A stretch of 53,427 bases of DNA from Actinomadura soli (GTDB lineage: Bacteria; Actinomycetota; Actinomycetes; Streptosporangiales; Streptosporangiaceae), in assembly GCF_005889715.1 (NCBI RefSeq), contig NZ_VCKW01000021.1:1-53427 (forward strand), written 5' to 3'. The notes under the pieces were generated by a model that saw only the letters and a list, made by a program, of their open reading frames with translations, ran no database searches and was not told where the DNA came from. A program made the translations under genes and the position numbers. Numbering within the stretch: the first letter of the stretch is position 1; every line of letters starts with the position of its first letter. Positions 43,217 to 52,193 of the stretch are shown here, piece after piece.

Positions 43217-44409
43217 CGGATCGCCTCACCGGTCTCGGGGTCGAAGAAGTGCAGGTCGGCCGGGTTCACCGGGATGTCGACGGTCTCCAGCGGCTTCACG
43301 GTGGACGACGGCGAGAACCGCGCGTAGACGTTGGCCGTGCCCGGTGTCGGGCGTCCGTTCCGCCGGCCGTCCGGAGGGCGCCGGATGTTCTCCAGCTCGG
43401 GGTCGGCGGCGACCGGCTCGCCGGGCACCTCGACCTGGACCAGCCGCTCGTGCCCGAGCATCTCCACGACGGTGACCTCGCCGCGCAGCCGTCCGGCGGC
43501 GGCGTCCCCGTGCCTGGCATGCGCGGGCGCGTCGGTGAGCTTCTCCGGACGGACGCCCACCACGACCTGCGACCCGGCGAAGCGCTCCAGCGCCCCGTGC
43601 AGCTCCTTCGGCGCCGGAATCCGCTGGTCGCCGACCACGCAGCGCAGGTCGTCCGGGCCGTCGGCGACCAGCGGGCAGCTCAGCAGGTTCATGCCGGGCG
43701 AGCCGATGAACGTCGCGACGAACATGTTGCTCGGCCGGTCGTACACCAGCTCGGGCGTGCCCTCCTGCTGGAGCAGGCCGTTGCGCATGACGGCGATGCG
43801 GGTGCCCATCGTCATCGCCTCGACCTGGTCGTGGGTGACGTAGACGGTCGTGACGCCGAGCGTCCGCTGGACGGTCGACAGCTCGGCCCGCATCTGCATG
43901 CGGAGCTTCGCGTCCAGGTTGGAGAGCGGCTCGTCCAGCAGGAACGCCTGCGGCTTGCGGACGATCGCCCGCCCCATCGCGACCCGCTGCCGCTGGCCGC
44001 CCGACAGGGCGCGCGGCTTGCGCTTCAGCAGCTCGCCCAGGCCGAGCAGGCGCGCGGCCTCCTCCACCCGCTCCTTGATCTCCTGCTTGCGCTTTCCCTC
44101 GCACTGCAGCGGGAAGGCGATGTTGTCGTAGACGGTCATGTGCGGGTAGAGGGCGTAGTTCTGGAACACCATGGCGACGTCGCGCTTGCGGGGCTCCACC
44201 CGGTTCACGACCGTCCCGCCGATGCTGATCTCGCCCTCCTCGATGGTCTCCAGCCCGGCGATCATGCGCAGCGCGGTGGTCTTGCCGCAGCCGGACGGGC
44301 CGACGAAGATCATGAACTCCCCGTCGGCGATCTCCAGATTGAGGTCGCGGAGCGCCCGGGTACCACCGGGGTACACCTTGCCGAGCCCGCGAATGTCGAT
44401 CGTTCCCAT
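43213..44409 (-). CDS. ABC importer ATP-binding subunit (UgpC/MsmK-like)
   Basis: 398 residues. It has Walker [10 protein letters not shown], signature [16 protein letters not shown], Walker [12 protein letters not shown] and switch [13 protein letters not shown], plus a C-terminal TOBE/MalK-type regulatory domain (ending [16 protein letters not shown]). It is the ATPase expected for a CUT1 importer and is encoded directly after its two permeases. The start (44409) is 2 nt from the end of the second permease gene. A longer apparent upstream frame is an antisense-style artefact. Confidence 0.94.
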   Translation of the reverse strand: MGTIDIRGLGKVYPGGTRALRDLNLEIADGEFMIFVGPSGCGKTTALRMIAGLETIEEGEISIGGTVVNRVEPRKRDVAMVFQNYALYPHMTVYDNIAFPLQCEGKRKQEIKERVEEAARLLGLGELLKRKPRALSGGQRQRVAMGRAIVRKPQAFLLDEPLSNLDAKLRMQMRAELSTVQRTLGVTTVYVTHDQVEAMTMGTRIAVMRNGLLQQEGTPELVYDRPSNMFVATFIGSPGMNLLSCPLVADGPDDLRCVVGDQRIPAPKELHGALERFAGSQVVVGVRPEKLTDAPAHARHGDAAAGRLRGEVTVVEMLGHERLVQVEVPGEPVAADPELENIRRPPDGRRNGRPTPGTANVYARFSPSSTVKPLETVDIPVNPADLHFFDPETGEAIR

Positions 44410-44411
44410 AT

Positions 44412-45257
44412 TCAGCCTCGAATTCCGCCGGCCAGGCCCCGGACGAACTGCCGCTGCGCGACGACGAAGACGCACAGCATGGGGAGAATGGCGATGGTCG
44501 CGCCCGCGAACACAAGGTTCCACTGGGTGTAGTTCTCGTTGACGAACGAGTTCAGCGCGATCGGCAGCGTCCCGATCGAGCTGCCGCTCATGAAGATGAG
44601 CGCGAGGAAGAAGTCGTTCCACACGATCAGCCCGGACAGCATCGCCACCGTCGTGGTGATCGGGCGCAGCAGCGGAATGACGACCTTGAAGAACGTGCGG
44701 AGCATCCCGGCGCCGTCGACCTGCGCCGCCTCCTCGTACTCGGTGGGCAGCGCGCGGATGAACCCCACGTACAGGAACACCGCGAACGGCAGTATGCCCG
44801 CCGTGTGCAGGATGATGATCCCGTGGTAGGTGGCCAGGAGCCCGGCGCCGCGCATGACCACGTAGATCGGCACCAGCCCGAGCGTCGCCGGCATGATGAA
44901 GCCGACGACGAACAGCACGTAGAGCCCGTTGCTGAGCCTGGACGTCCGCCTCGCGATCACGTACGCGGTCAGCGACGACACCAGGACCAGGCAGACCACG
45001 CTCCCCACCGTGATGATCAGGGTGTTGAGGAACGCGCGTCCCATGCCGCCCGTGGTGCCGCCGCTGGACCACGCGTCGGCGTAGTTTCCCCACTCCGGGT
45101 CCGCCAGCGGCGGCTTCATGGGCTCCAGCGTGAGCTGCTGGTCGGTCTTGAGCGAGATGGCGATCAGGAAATAGAGCGGCATCGCGAACAGCAGCGCCGC
45201 CAGTATCATCACGACCTCGCGGACGAAAGACCGCGAGGTGTACCGGAAGGCACCCAT
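44412..45257 (-). CDS. ABC importer permease, MalG/UgpE-like
   Basis: 281 residues with six predicted transmembrane helices and the EAA loop [20 protein letters not shown] near residue 175, the ATPase docking site. Topology and length are those of the second inner-membrane component of CUT1 carbohydrate importers. It starts directly after the stop of the first permease (TAAATG), so the two are co-translated. Confidence 0.93.
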   Translation of the reverse strand: MGAFRYTSRSFVREVVMILAALLFAMPLYFLIAISLKTDQQLTLEPMKPPLADPEWGNYADAWSSGGTTGGMGRAFLNTLIITVGSVVCLVLVSSLTAYVIARRTSRLSNGLYVLFVVGFIMPATLGLVPIYVVMRGAGLLATYHGIIILHTAGILPFAVFLYVGFIRALPTEYEEAAQVDGAGMLRTFFKVVIPLLRPITTTVAMLSGLIVWNDFFLALIFMSGSSIGTLPIALNSFVNENYTQWNLVFAGATIAILPMLCVFVVAQRQFVRGLAGGIRG

Positions 45258-46277
45258 TTACAACCGCCTTTCCCGGCTGCGCTGATACATCATGTTGGCG
45301 ATTCCCAGAATGGAGATCAGCACGGTCATCACCATCGCGATGGACGCGCCGAACCCGAACCTGCCCTCGACGAACGTCTGCTGGTAGACCTGCGTCGCCA
45401 GGGTCTCGGTGGAGTACACGGGCCCGCCGCCGGTGAGCGCGAACACCTGGTCGAAGACCCGCAGCCCGGAGATCAGCATCAGCGTGGAGACGATGGTGAA
45501 CGCGGGCGCCAGCAGCGGCAGCGTGATGCGGCGCAGCCGCATCCACAGCCGCGCCCCGTCGATGACCGCCGCCTCCTCCAGCTCGTCCGCGACGCCCTGC
45601 AGCCCGGCCAGGTAGATGATCATCGCCTGGCCGGCGTGCTGCCAGACCATGACGACGAGCACGCACCAGATCGCGGTCGACGGGTCGCCCAGCCATTCGC
45701 GGCGCAGGCCGTCCAGGCCGATCCCGCCGAGCATCCGGTTGATCGCGCCGTCGTAGGTGAACATGTACTGCCAGATGTAGGACACGGCCAGCGGGCTGAG
45801 CACGGCGGGCGCGAAGAACACCATCCGCAGGAAGTTGCGGGACTTCAGCGTCCGGTTCAGCGCGAGGGCCAGCACCAGGCCCACCACGTTGACGAGGACG
45901 AGATAGGACCCCGCCAGCACGAACGTGTGCAGCAGCGCGCCGCGCTGGACCGACGAGTCCATGATCTCGCGGAAGTTGTCCCAGCCGATGAACGTGGCCG
46001 TGTTGAAGCCGTCCCAGTCGGTGAACGCGTAGACGCCGCCCGACAGCGGCGCGAGGAAGTGCATCCCGATCAGGAAGGCGATGCCGAGCATGGCCAGGAA
46101 CCAGGGCGGTTTGCGCGCGCCGCCCGCGGGCCCGGAGTTCCGGCCGGTCAGCCAACGGGGCCGCCACCAGCGGACGGCACCGGGGCCTTCGTCCTCGCCG
46201 CCGGGACCGCCGGCGACCACCAGGGGCGGAAGCGCCGACGTGTCCGCGTGCTTCTTCTTCGTCGTCCTTTCCGTCAT
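45258..46277 (-). CDS. ABC importer permease, MalF/UgpA-like
   Basis: 339 residues from the ATG at 46277, which overlaps the stop of the binding-protein gene (ATGA). A hydrophilic N-terminal tail of about 70 residues precedes the first membrane helix ([19 protein letters not shown]). The EAA loop is [20 protein letters not shown]. It would form the pore with the adjacent MalG-like permease. The substrate is set by the solute-binding protein and is unknown. Confidence 0.93.
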   Translation of the reverse strand: MTERTTKKKHADTSALPPLVVAGGPGGEDEGPGAVRWWRPRWLTGRNSGPAGGARKPPWFLAMLGIAFLIGMHFLAPLSGGVYAFTDWDGFNTATFIGWDNFREIMDSSVQRGALLHTFVLAGSYLVLVNVVGLVLALALNRTLKSRNFLRMVFFAPAVLSPLAVSYIWQYMFTYDGAINRMLGGIGLDGLRREWLGDPSTAIWCVLVVMVWQHAGQAMIIYLAGLQGVADELEEAAVIDGARLWMRLRRITLPLLAPAFTIVSTLMLISGLRVFDQVFALTGGGPVYSTETLATQVYQQTFVEGRFGFGASIAMVMTVLISILGIANMMYQRSRERRL

Positions 46278-47554
46278 TTGCCGTTGTCCCACGCCTGGTC
46301 CATGGCCTTCAAAATGTCGTCGACGGTACGGGTGTTGTTGTGCAGGCCCGTCATGTACTTGTAGGCGACCTGGGCGGGGGCCTCACTCGGCCACATGGTG
46401 CTCGCGGCGAGGCTGAACCTGTTCTGCTTGGCCAGCGGTTCCAGCGGCTTGAGGAAGTCGGGCAGCTCGCCCTTCGCCATCATCGCCGGGGAGAACGCCC
46501 CGCTGTTCTTGGAGTAGACGTCGCGGTGCGCGGCCAGGTAGTCGAGGAACGCGATCGCCTCGTCCACGTGCTCGGCCCGCTTGGCGACCGAGATCCCGGA
46601 GACCTCCAGCGGCAGGTTCGGGGTGGCGGTGTCCCCGGCGGGCACCGCGGCCGCCGCCCACTTGCGGTCCGGGTTGGCCTTGGACAGGTACGCCGCCGCG
46701 ATCGACGGGCCGATGCCCATCGTCGTCTTGCCGGACGCGCCCAGCTTGCGCGCCTCCTCCGTGGTGCGCCCGGCCGAGCCGGGGTAGTAGCAGTCGTGCG
46801 TCACCAGGTCCTGGACCTGCTGGAACGTCTTCTTCCAGCCCGGGGACGTCTGGAACTTGACCTGTCCGGCGGCCCGTTTTTTGTCCCAGTCGGGTTCCAG
46901 GGCGTAGACGTTCGCGGCGCTGAACACCTGCATCCGCATCCGGTTGCCCGCCATGTCGGCGGCGCCGGACGCCATCGCGTACATGCCCTTCGACTTGATC
47001 ATGCCGCACATGTCCAGCAGCTCCTTGAACGTCTTCGGCGGCTCGACCTTCCATTTCTCGAAGTCGGTGGTCGTGTAGTTGAGGAACTGCGTGGAGACCC
47101 CGAGGATCAGGCTGTAGGTCTTGCCTTCGAACTGCGCCGTCGGCTTGAGCAGCTCAGGCAGGTCGGTGGCCCACGGCCGGGCGGACAGGTCCGCCAGCCG
47201 GTTCGCCTCGGCCAGCCGGTGCACCGACAGACCGTTCGAGCCGCCGCCCGAGCCGGGGCTCGCCACGATGAGGTCCGGCGGGTTCCCGGCCTGCATCATG
47301 GTGGTGGTGACCTGGCCGACCTTGGCCGACGGGATGAACTCCGCCTTGACCTTGATCTTCGACTGGCTCTTGTGGAAGCCGTCGATGAGCACCGAGAAGG
47401 CGGGCTCAGTGGTCGTCGTCGAGTACATCCGGAGGGTCACCGTGCCGCCGGACGAGCCGCCGTCCCCGCCCCCGCAGGCGGTGGCCGCCAGCAGCAGCGC
47501 TCCGGCACCGGCGCCCGCCTTCCAGCCGAGCCGTGTTCTTCGGTGGTGTCTCAT
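46274..47554 (-). CDS. ABC importer solute-binding lipoprotein, copy 2 (CUT1-like)
   Basis: 426 residues with lipoprotein signal (lipobox AATAC). The mature protein has [58 protein letters not shown] and [19 protein letters not shown]. It is a full-length paralogue of the protein at 39273-40556, with identical tracts near the C-terminus. It is the first gene of the complete importer operon and lies 86 nt downstream of selenoprotein 3, so gene order selenoprotein then binding protein occurs at both loci. Confidence 0.93.
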   Translation of the reverse strand: MRHHRRTRLGWKAGAGAGALLLAATACGGGDGGSSGGTVTLRMYSTTTTEPAFSVLIDGFHKSQSKIKVKAEFIPSAKVGQVTTTMMQAGNPPDLIVASPGSGGGSNGLSVHRLAEANRLADLSARPWATDLPELLKPTAQFEGKTYSLILGVSTQFLNYTTTDFEKWKVEPPKTFKELLDMCGMIKSKGMYAMASGAADMAGNRMRMQVFSAANVYALEPDWDKKRAAGQVKFQTSPGWKKTFQQVQDLVTHDCYYPGSAGRTTEEARKLGASGKTTMGIGPSIAAAYLSKANPDRKWAAAAVPAGDTATPNLPLEVSGISVAKRAEHVDEAIAFLDYLAAHRDVYSKNSGAFSPAMMAKGELPDFLKPLEPLAKQNRFSLAASTMWPSEAPAQVAYKYMTGLHNNTRTVDDILKAMDQAWDNGK

Positions 47555-47640
47555 CTTCCTTCACCTTCCGTGCGGGGGTGGCGCCGGTCGTTCCGGGCTC
47601 GTCGGGAGGTCGGTGCGGGGTCAGGGGTCGGGTCAGGGCG

Positions 47641-49308
47641 TCATCGCCAGGGGTCGATCGCCAGGGTGCGGCCGGAGAGCGCGCTGCCGAAGCGGCGGTT
47701 CGCCCACCCTTCGAGCACGCTCCAGACCGCCACGGTCCGGCCTCCGGCCACGACGACGTGGACGTCGTCGGGCTCGTTGACCGGGATCAGCTCGTCCGGA
47801 TCGGCCTTGAGATAGCTCGCCCAGGGCTCGACGCCGTCACGCGCGCGGTTGCCGTAGAAGATGTCCTGCAGCGCCTGCCCCCACCAGCGCCGCGCCGGCA
47901 TCCGCGCGTTGGCGGCGAGCCACTCGATCAGCGCCTTCTTCTCCGTGAAGCCCTCGCGCTCCGCGAGGGCGCGGGCGGCCAGCGGGTCGGCGAGCAGGAT
48001 CGCGCCGCCGCCCGCCCGGATCGAGCCGAACAGCACCGACGCGCGTTCCCGCCAGTCCTCCCGGACCCCGCTCGGCGCGGTGATCAGGGACCGGACGGGC
48101 GCGAAGATCGTCACCGCGCTCTGGCCGGGCTCGAAGCCGTACTGGACGTGGTAGGGCTCCCATGGGCTGTGCTCCTCGTCCTCGGCGAAGGTGAGGCTGG
48201 TCAGCGAGAAGGGGCTGCCGATCGTCCCGACGTAGCTGACGCCCGGGACCGAGCCGCCCTGCAGGTTCTGCGACCCCAGCCCGAACGACCGGCCGATCGT
48301 GGAGTTGGCGTGGTTGTACGGGCCGAGCGCGCCGATCCCGGAGTTCATCCCGAGCTCGTGCCGGACGGGCCCGTTCACCATGACCATCTGCCCGATGGAC
48401 GAGATGCTGCTGTGCCGTGCGGTGTAGCCGCTGGCCAGCAGCGCGAGGACGACCGGGAAGTACTCCGGGCGCGCCCCGGCCATGACGGCGTTGACCGCGG
48501 CCTGCTCGACGGTGAAGGACCAGAAGTCGCGCGACGTCGCCGCCCGGATCGTGCCGACCACCTCGTCGGGGGCGTGGCTCGTCCCGGCGAGCACCGCGGC
48601 CACCCGCTCCTCGGTCGGCAGCACCACGGGAAGCGAGTCGGTCCAGCCGTTCTCCTGGAAGAGCCGCTGCAGGTCCTCCTCGGCGCCGGGCTCGATCAGC
48701 CGGTCACGGGTCCGCTCGAAGGCGACGCCGTCCATGTCCCGGTCGCTGAGCGGCCTGGACAGGCCGTCGATCAGCGCGCGGAGCACCTGCTCGCCCGACA
48801 GCGGGTCGGGGCCCTCGATGTAGGCGCGCAGCTCGGCCGGGGTGCGGCCGGGCACCGGCGCGGGCACGAACGTGTGCCGCAGCCCGGGGACGCCCGCCAG
48901 CCTGCTGGTCGAGGTGACCAGCCGGGCGAACGACTCGGCGTGGACGCAGACGGTGGGGACGCGGTACTCGGACTCGAGGCGCGTGGCGTGGCCGGCGACC
49001 GCCGGCGCGCACGTGCTTCAGAGGCCGACGCCGAGGACGGCGGCCGAGCCCTCGTTCCTGATCCGCTCGTACACGTCCGGGACGGGGTCGAACGGCGTCC
49101 GCAGGTGCACGATCTCGGTCGCGACCTCGGGCCGGCGCTCCCGCAGCGACGCCTGGAGCTGGTCCATGAAGTCGCCCGAGTTCTCGAAGCCGACGTCGAC
49201 GAGGAAGAGGGTCCCGCCGTCGAGGCCGGTCGGCCGGGGGGCGAGTGACTTCCCGTCCACCTCGGGTGCGCTGCCCTCGGGGTTGAGAACTGTGATCTTG
49301 CGGCTCAT
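47641..49308 (-). CDS. Selenoprotein 3: UGSC-family domain fused to C-terminal domain of unknown function
   Basis: Frame reads through TGA at 49018-49020 to give 555 residues, Sec97 and Cys100 (U-S-T-C). The N-domain has SLAPRPTGLDGGTLFLVDVG and AAVLGVGL before Sec; after Sec comes a helix and VPTVCVHAESFARLV. The C-domain has LFQENGWTDSLPVVLPTEER, EQAAVNAVMAGARPEYFPVV, GMNSGIGALGPYNHANSTIG and EDEEHSPWEPYHVQ. It is much closer to selenoprotein 1 than to 2. The ATG has GGAGG in front, and the tRNA-Sec gene ends about 60 nt upstream on the same strand, so the tRNA and selenoprotein could share a transcript. Confidence 0.9.
48991..49020 (-). promoter_or_regulatory. UGA-Sec codon and bacterial SECIS hairpin, selenoprotein 3
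   Basis: UGA at 49018-49020. The hairpin GCCGGC-GGUC-GCCGGC (48991-49006) is the same as in selenoprotein 1 and at the same distance from UGA. Confidence 0.8.
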
Positions 49309-49366
49309 CTGAGCTCCTCCGTCCGGAGTCGGCTGGCGGTGGCTCTCAATCGCGGGTGGCTCTCGA

Positions 49367-49462
49367 TGGCGGAGGCGGACGGGAATCGAACCCGCCAGGC
49401 CCGGTGGTCCGGGCCTCTGCGGTTTTGAAGACCGAGCCGGTCACCAGACCGGATTCGCCTCC
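49367..49462 (-). tRNA. selC: tRNA-Sec (anticodon UCA)
   Basis: 96 nt including an encoded CCA. It has the unusual features of bacterial tRNA-Sec: an 8-position acceptor arm (GGAGGCGA against CCGCCTCC, position 8 an A-C mismatch), a 6-bp D stem (CCGGTC/GACCGG) with a 4-nt loop, and the anticodon loop CTTCAAA with TCA at its centre. A very long variable arm has 8 bp (AGGCCCGG/CCGGGCCT), followed by T arm GCGGG/CCCGT with loop TTCGATT. The discriminator base is G. The outermost anticodon-stem pair is U-C. UCA reads UGA, matching the three UGA codons in this island. Confidence 0.93.
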
Positions 49463-49481
49463 CAGATCCAACGGACCCAGG

Positions 49482-49507
49482 ATCATATACGAAATCATCC
49501 ATGTCAA
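49482..49507 (-). promoter_or_regulatory. Putative promoter upstream of tRNA-Sec
   Basis: On the minus strand TTGACA (49502-49507) and TATGAT (49482-49487) lie upstream of the tRNA 5' end at 49462. The 14-nt spacer is short, so one element may be coincidental; the AT-rich block is otherwise isolated in GC-rich sequence. Confidence 0.35.
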
Positions 49508-49555
49508 TAGAAAATAGAGTATGTCAGACGTTGATTTCGTGACCTGGGTGGCCGT

Positions 49556-51055
49556 ATGTTCTTGCTGAGCACAGCCGTACGCATGACGAACAGGTGGAAG
49601 GGGCGTTCCGAGGGCGGCCGGGGCCGTCCGTGGATCGTCACCGCCGTCCTGCTCTTCGGCACCTACGCGGTGGCGCTGAACCTCACCGTTCTCGGCATCG
49701 CGCTGCCGCCGATCGCGAGCGACCTCGGCGCGGGCGCCCGGATCAGCCCCGACTGGGTGATCGGCGCGTACTTCGTCGCGATCGTCGTCGTCCAACCCGC
49801 GGTGGGCGGGCTCGGCGACCGGTGGGGGCGGCGCCGCGTCTACAACCTGTCGATCGCCGCGTTCGCCGCCGGGTCCGTCATTTGCACAGTCGCGCCGACC
49901 ATGACGCTGCTGATCGGCGGACGGATCGTGCAGGGCCTCGGCGGCGGCGCGATCATGCCGCTGGCCACCGCGATGGTGTACGAGATGTTCCCGCCGCACC
50001 GCCGGGGCCTCGCGCTCGGCGTCTGGGGCATCGCGATGATGGCCGCGCCCGCGCTCGGGCCGCCCCTCGGCGGCTGGGTCGTGACCGCCGCGAGCTGGCG
50101 CTGGATCTTCCTGCTGCTGACGGCCGTCGCGGTCGTCGGGCTGCTGCTCGGCCTCGCCCTGCCGCACGACACGGGCCGCCGTGCCGCCCGTCCGCTCGAC
50201 TGGGGCGGGTGGGTGCTCGCCGCGGCCGGCGTGATCACCCTGGTGCTGGTCTCCCGGCACGTGCCCGCGCACGGGCTGACCGCGACCGGCCTGGTGACGG
50301 CGGGGGCCGCGGTGGCGGCGCTCGCCGTCCTCGTGCGCCGGTCGCTGCGGCGGCCCGACCCGCTGATCGACTTCCGCATGTTCGCGTTCCCGATCTTCAC
50401 CGCGGCGATGATCGTGATCTTCATCAACGCCCTCGCGCAGTACGCCAGGCTGACCTACCTCCCGGTCGAGTTCCAGGTCATCCGGGACATGACGGCGCGC
50501 GACGTCGGCCTGCTGCTGTCCCCCGCCGCGGTCGCGGTGGCCGTGACCATGCCGCTCGGCGGCTGGCTCGCCGACCGGATCGGCTCCCGCGTCCCCGTGG
50601 TCGCGGGCCTGGTCGTCATGGCCGTCCCGACGTTCGCGCTGGCCCGGCTGAGCCCGGACACGTCGCCGCGCTGGATCCTGGCCGTGCTGATCGTCCAGGG
50701 GCTCGGCATGGGGGTCTCCATGATGCCGACCACGGTCGCGGCGATGAACGTCCTGCCGGGCCGGTTCGTCGCGCAGGCGTCGTCGCTGACGGCCCTCAAC
50801 CGCCAGATCTCCGGCGCCGTCGGGACGGCGTTCCTCGCCGCGCTGCTGGTCGCCGCGCTGGGCTCGGTGTCGCCCGAGGGCCCGCACACGGCGGCCGAGA
50901 TCGCCCGGGCACAGGACGCCTACAACCACGTCTTCCTCACCACGACCTGCGCTCTCGCCGCCGCCGTCGTGCCCGCGCTCTTCCTGCCCGGCCGCCGCCG
51001 GATGCGCTGCCTCCAGCGCCAGCGGGCGGCCGAGCAGGAGCCCGCGGCTAGCTGA
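49556..51055 (+). CDS. MFS exporter, DHA2 (EmrB/QacA) type
   Basis: 499 residues with about 14 transmembrane helices. Motif A is GGLGDRWGRRRVY between helices 2 and 3, and the motif C-like ALGPPLGGWV follows in helix 5; both are typical of drug:proton antiporters. The start at 49556 has only a weak purine site; the ATG at 49583 is an alternative. It is divergent from the tRNA-Sec gene, with an AT-rich intergenic segment (49480-49530). It may export a toxic substrate or product of the island; a role in selenium export is not supported by family knowledge. Confidence 0.88.
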   Translation: MFLLSTAVRMTNRWKGRSEGGRGRPWIVTAVLLFGTYAVALNLTVLGIALPPIASDLGAGARISPDWVIGAYFVAIVVVQPAVGGLGDRWGRRRVYNLSIAAFAAGSVICTVAPTMTLLIGGRIVQGLGGGAIMPLATAMVYEMFPPHRRGLALGVWGIAMMAAPALGPPLGGWVVTAASWRWIFLLLTAVAVVGLLLGLALPHDTGRRAARPLDWGGWVLAAAGVITLVLVSRHVPAHGLTATGLVTAGAAVAALAVLVRRSLRRPDPLIDFRMFAFPIFTAAMIVIFINALAQYARLTYLPVEFQVIRDMTARDVGLLLSPAAVAVAVTMPLGGWLADRIGSRVPVVAGLVVMAVPTFALARLSPDTSPRWILAVLIVQGLGMGVSMMPTTVAAMNVLPGRFVAQASSLTALNRQISGAVGTAFLAALLVAALGSVSPEGPHTAAEIARAQDAYNHVFLTTTCALAAAVVPALFLPGRRRMRCLQRQRAAEQEPAAS

Positions 51056-52163
51056 TCGCCCAGAGCAGGGCGCCCGCGAGCAGCGCGCACCCGGCCACCG
51101 AGGCCGCCATCGCGAACGTGACGCGCCAGGACAGCGCGCGTCCCACCATGACGATCGACACCAGGCTCAGCGCGGGCAGCGCGATCAGCAGCGCCCCGGC
51201 GGCGCCCGCGCCCACGCCGAGCAGCGTGAGCCCCTGCACGATCGGGATCTCACCGGCGGTCGGGATCACCACGAGCGTGCCGACGACCGCCGCGAGCAGG
51301 ACGGCCGCCACGCCCCATTCGGCGGCCGAGCCGCCCAGCGGGAACAGCCAGCCGCGGAACGCGCCGAGCGCGAGGACCACGACCAGGTACTCGGGCACGA
51401 GCGTGACCGACATGCGCAGCAGGGCCCGGCCGAACCGGCGCGGAGCATCGCGAAGCGCGACGTCATCGGCCTCCTCGTCCGCCGCGTTCGGGATCGGCAC
51501 ACCGGTGTCGCGGGGCGCGAGCCTGCTCACCAGCGCGGTCACCACGAACACCAGCAGCGCGCCGACGGCCAGGCGGGTGAACGTCCACTGCCACGGCGCG
51601 ACGAACGCCAGGAACACGAGCACGGCCGGGTTGAGCGTCGGGTTGCCCACCCAGTAGGCCAGCGCCGCCGGGGTGGACGCTCCGCGCCGCCGCAGCGCGG
51701 TGACCACCGGCGCGGTGCAGCACGTGCACATCATGCTCGGCAGCGACAGCAGCCCGCCGACGAGCGAGTCGCGGTACGGGCCGCGCCCCCTGCCGAGCAG
51801 GCGCAGCAGCCAGCGGCGGGTGACCAGCGCCTCCACCGCCGCCGCGACGATCAGGCCGACGACCATCGCCTTCCACACCGACTCGAAGTAGGACCCGGTG
51901 AACTCCCAGCCGCCGGACAGCGACGGGCCCGTGCCGGCTTCCCCGGCCTTGTCGAGGATGGAGCCGCCCGACCACTCCGGGGTGTCCAGGAGCCCGCCGA
52001 CCTTCTCGGTGTAGGGCAGCCACTTCGCCCACAGCAGGCCCACCGCGGCGACCGCGCCGAAGAGCGCGAGCGCCGCCCAGGGGTTCCACCGTCCCGGAAC
52101 CCGTACCGCTTCCTGACCGGCCAACTGGCACCTCCACAGGGGGGAATTGTTCGTAGAGCGCAC
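51048..52163 (-). CDS. ArsP-type (DUF318) permease next to selD
   Basis: 371 residues from a GTG at 52163. A TTG at 52124 with GGAGG 6 nt upstream is at least as likely as the true start. There are about eight transmembrane helices with a large cytoplasmic loop in the middle. The conserved motif SMMCTCCTAPVVTALRRRG (about residues 145-163), followed by YWVGNPTLNPAVLVF, marks the ArsP_1/DUF318 permease family. ArsP proteins export methylated trivalent arsenicals; other members are unassigned. Gene order (selD then this gene, same strand, 30-69 nt gap) suggests a possible role with a selenium compound. Confidence 0.85.
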   Translation of the reverse strand: MRSTNNSPLWRCQLAGQEAVRVPGRWNPWAALALFGAVAAVGLLWAKWLPYTEKVGGLLDTPEWSGGSILDKAGEAGTGPSLSGGWEFTGSYFESVWKAMVVGLIVAAAVEALVTRRWLLRLLGRGRGPYRDSLVGGLLSLPSMMCTCCTAPVVTALRRRGASTPAALAYWVGNPTLNPAVLVFLAFVAPWQWTFTRLAVGALLVFVVTALVSRLAPRDTGVPIPNAADEEADDVALRDAPRRFGRALLRMSVTLVPEYLVVVLALGAFRGWLFPLGGSAAEWGVAAVLLAAVVGTLVVIPTAGEIPIVQGLTLLGVGAGAAGALLIALPALSLVSIVMVGRALSWRVTFAMAASVAGCALLAGALLWAIS

Positions 52164-52193
52164 GTGTGAACGGATAAAGAACAGTCGCCGGGC

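Noticed and set aside
43213-46167. A possible large fusion protein covering permease and ATPase genes
   Set aside because: The first half is the wrong frame of the two permeases. The ATPase has its own ATG at 44409, 2 nt after the permease stop.
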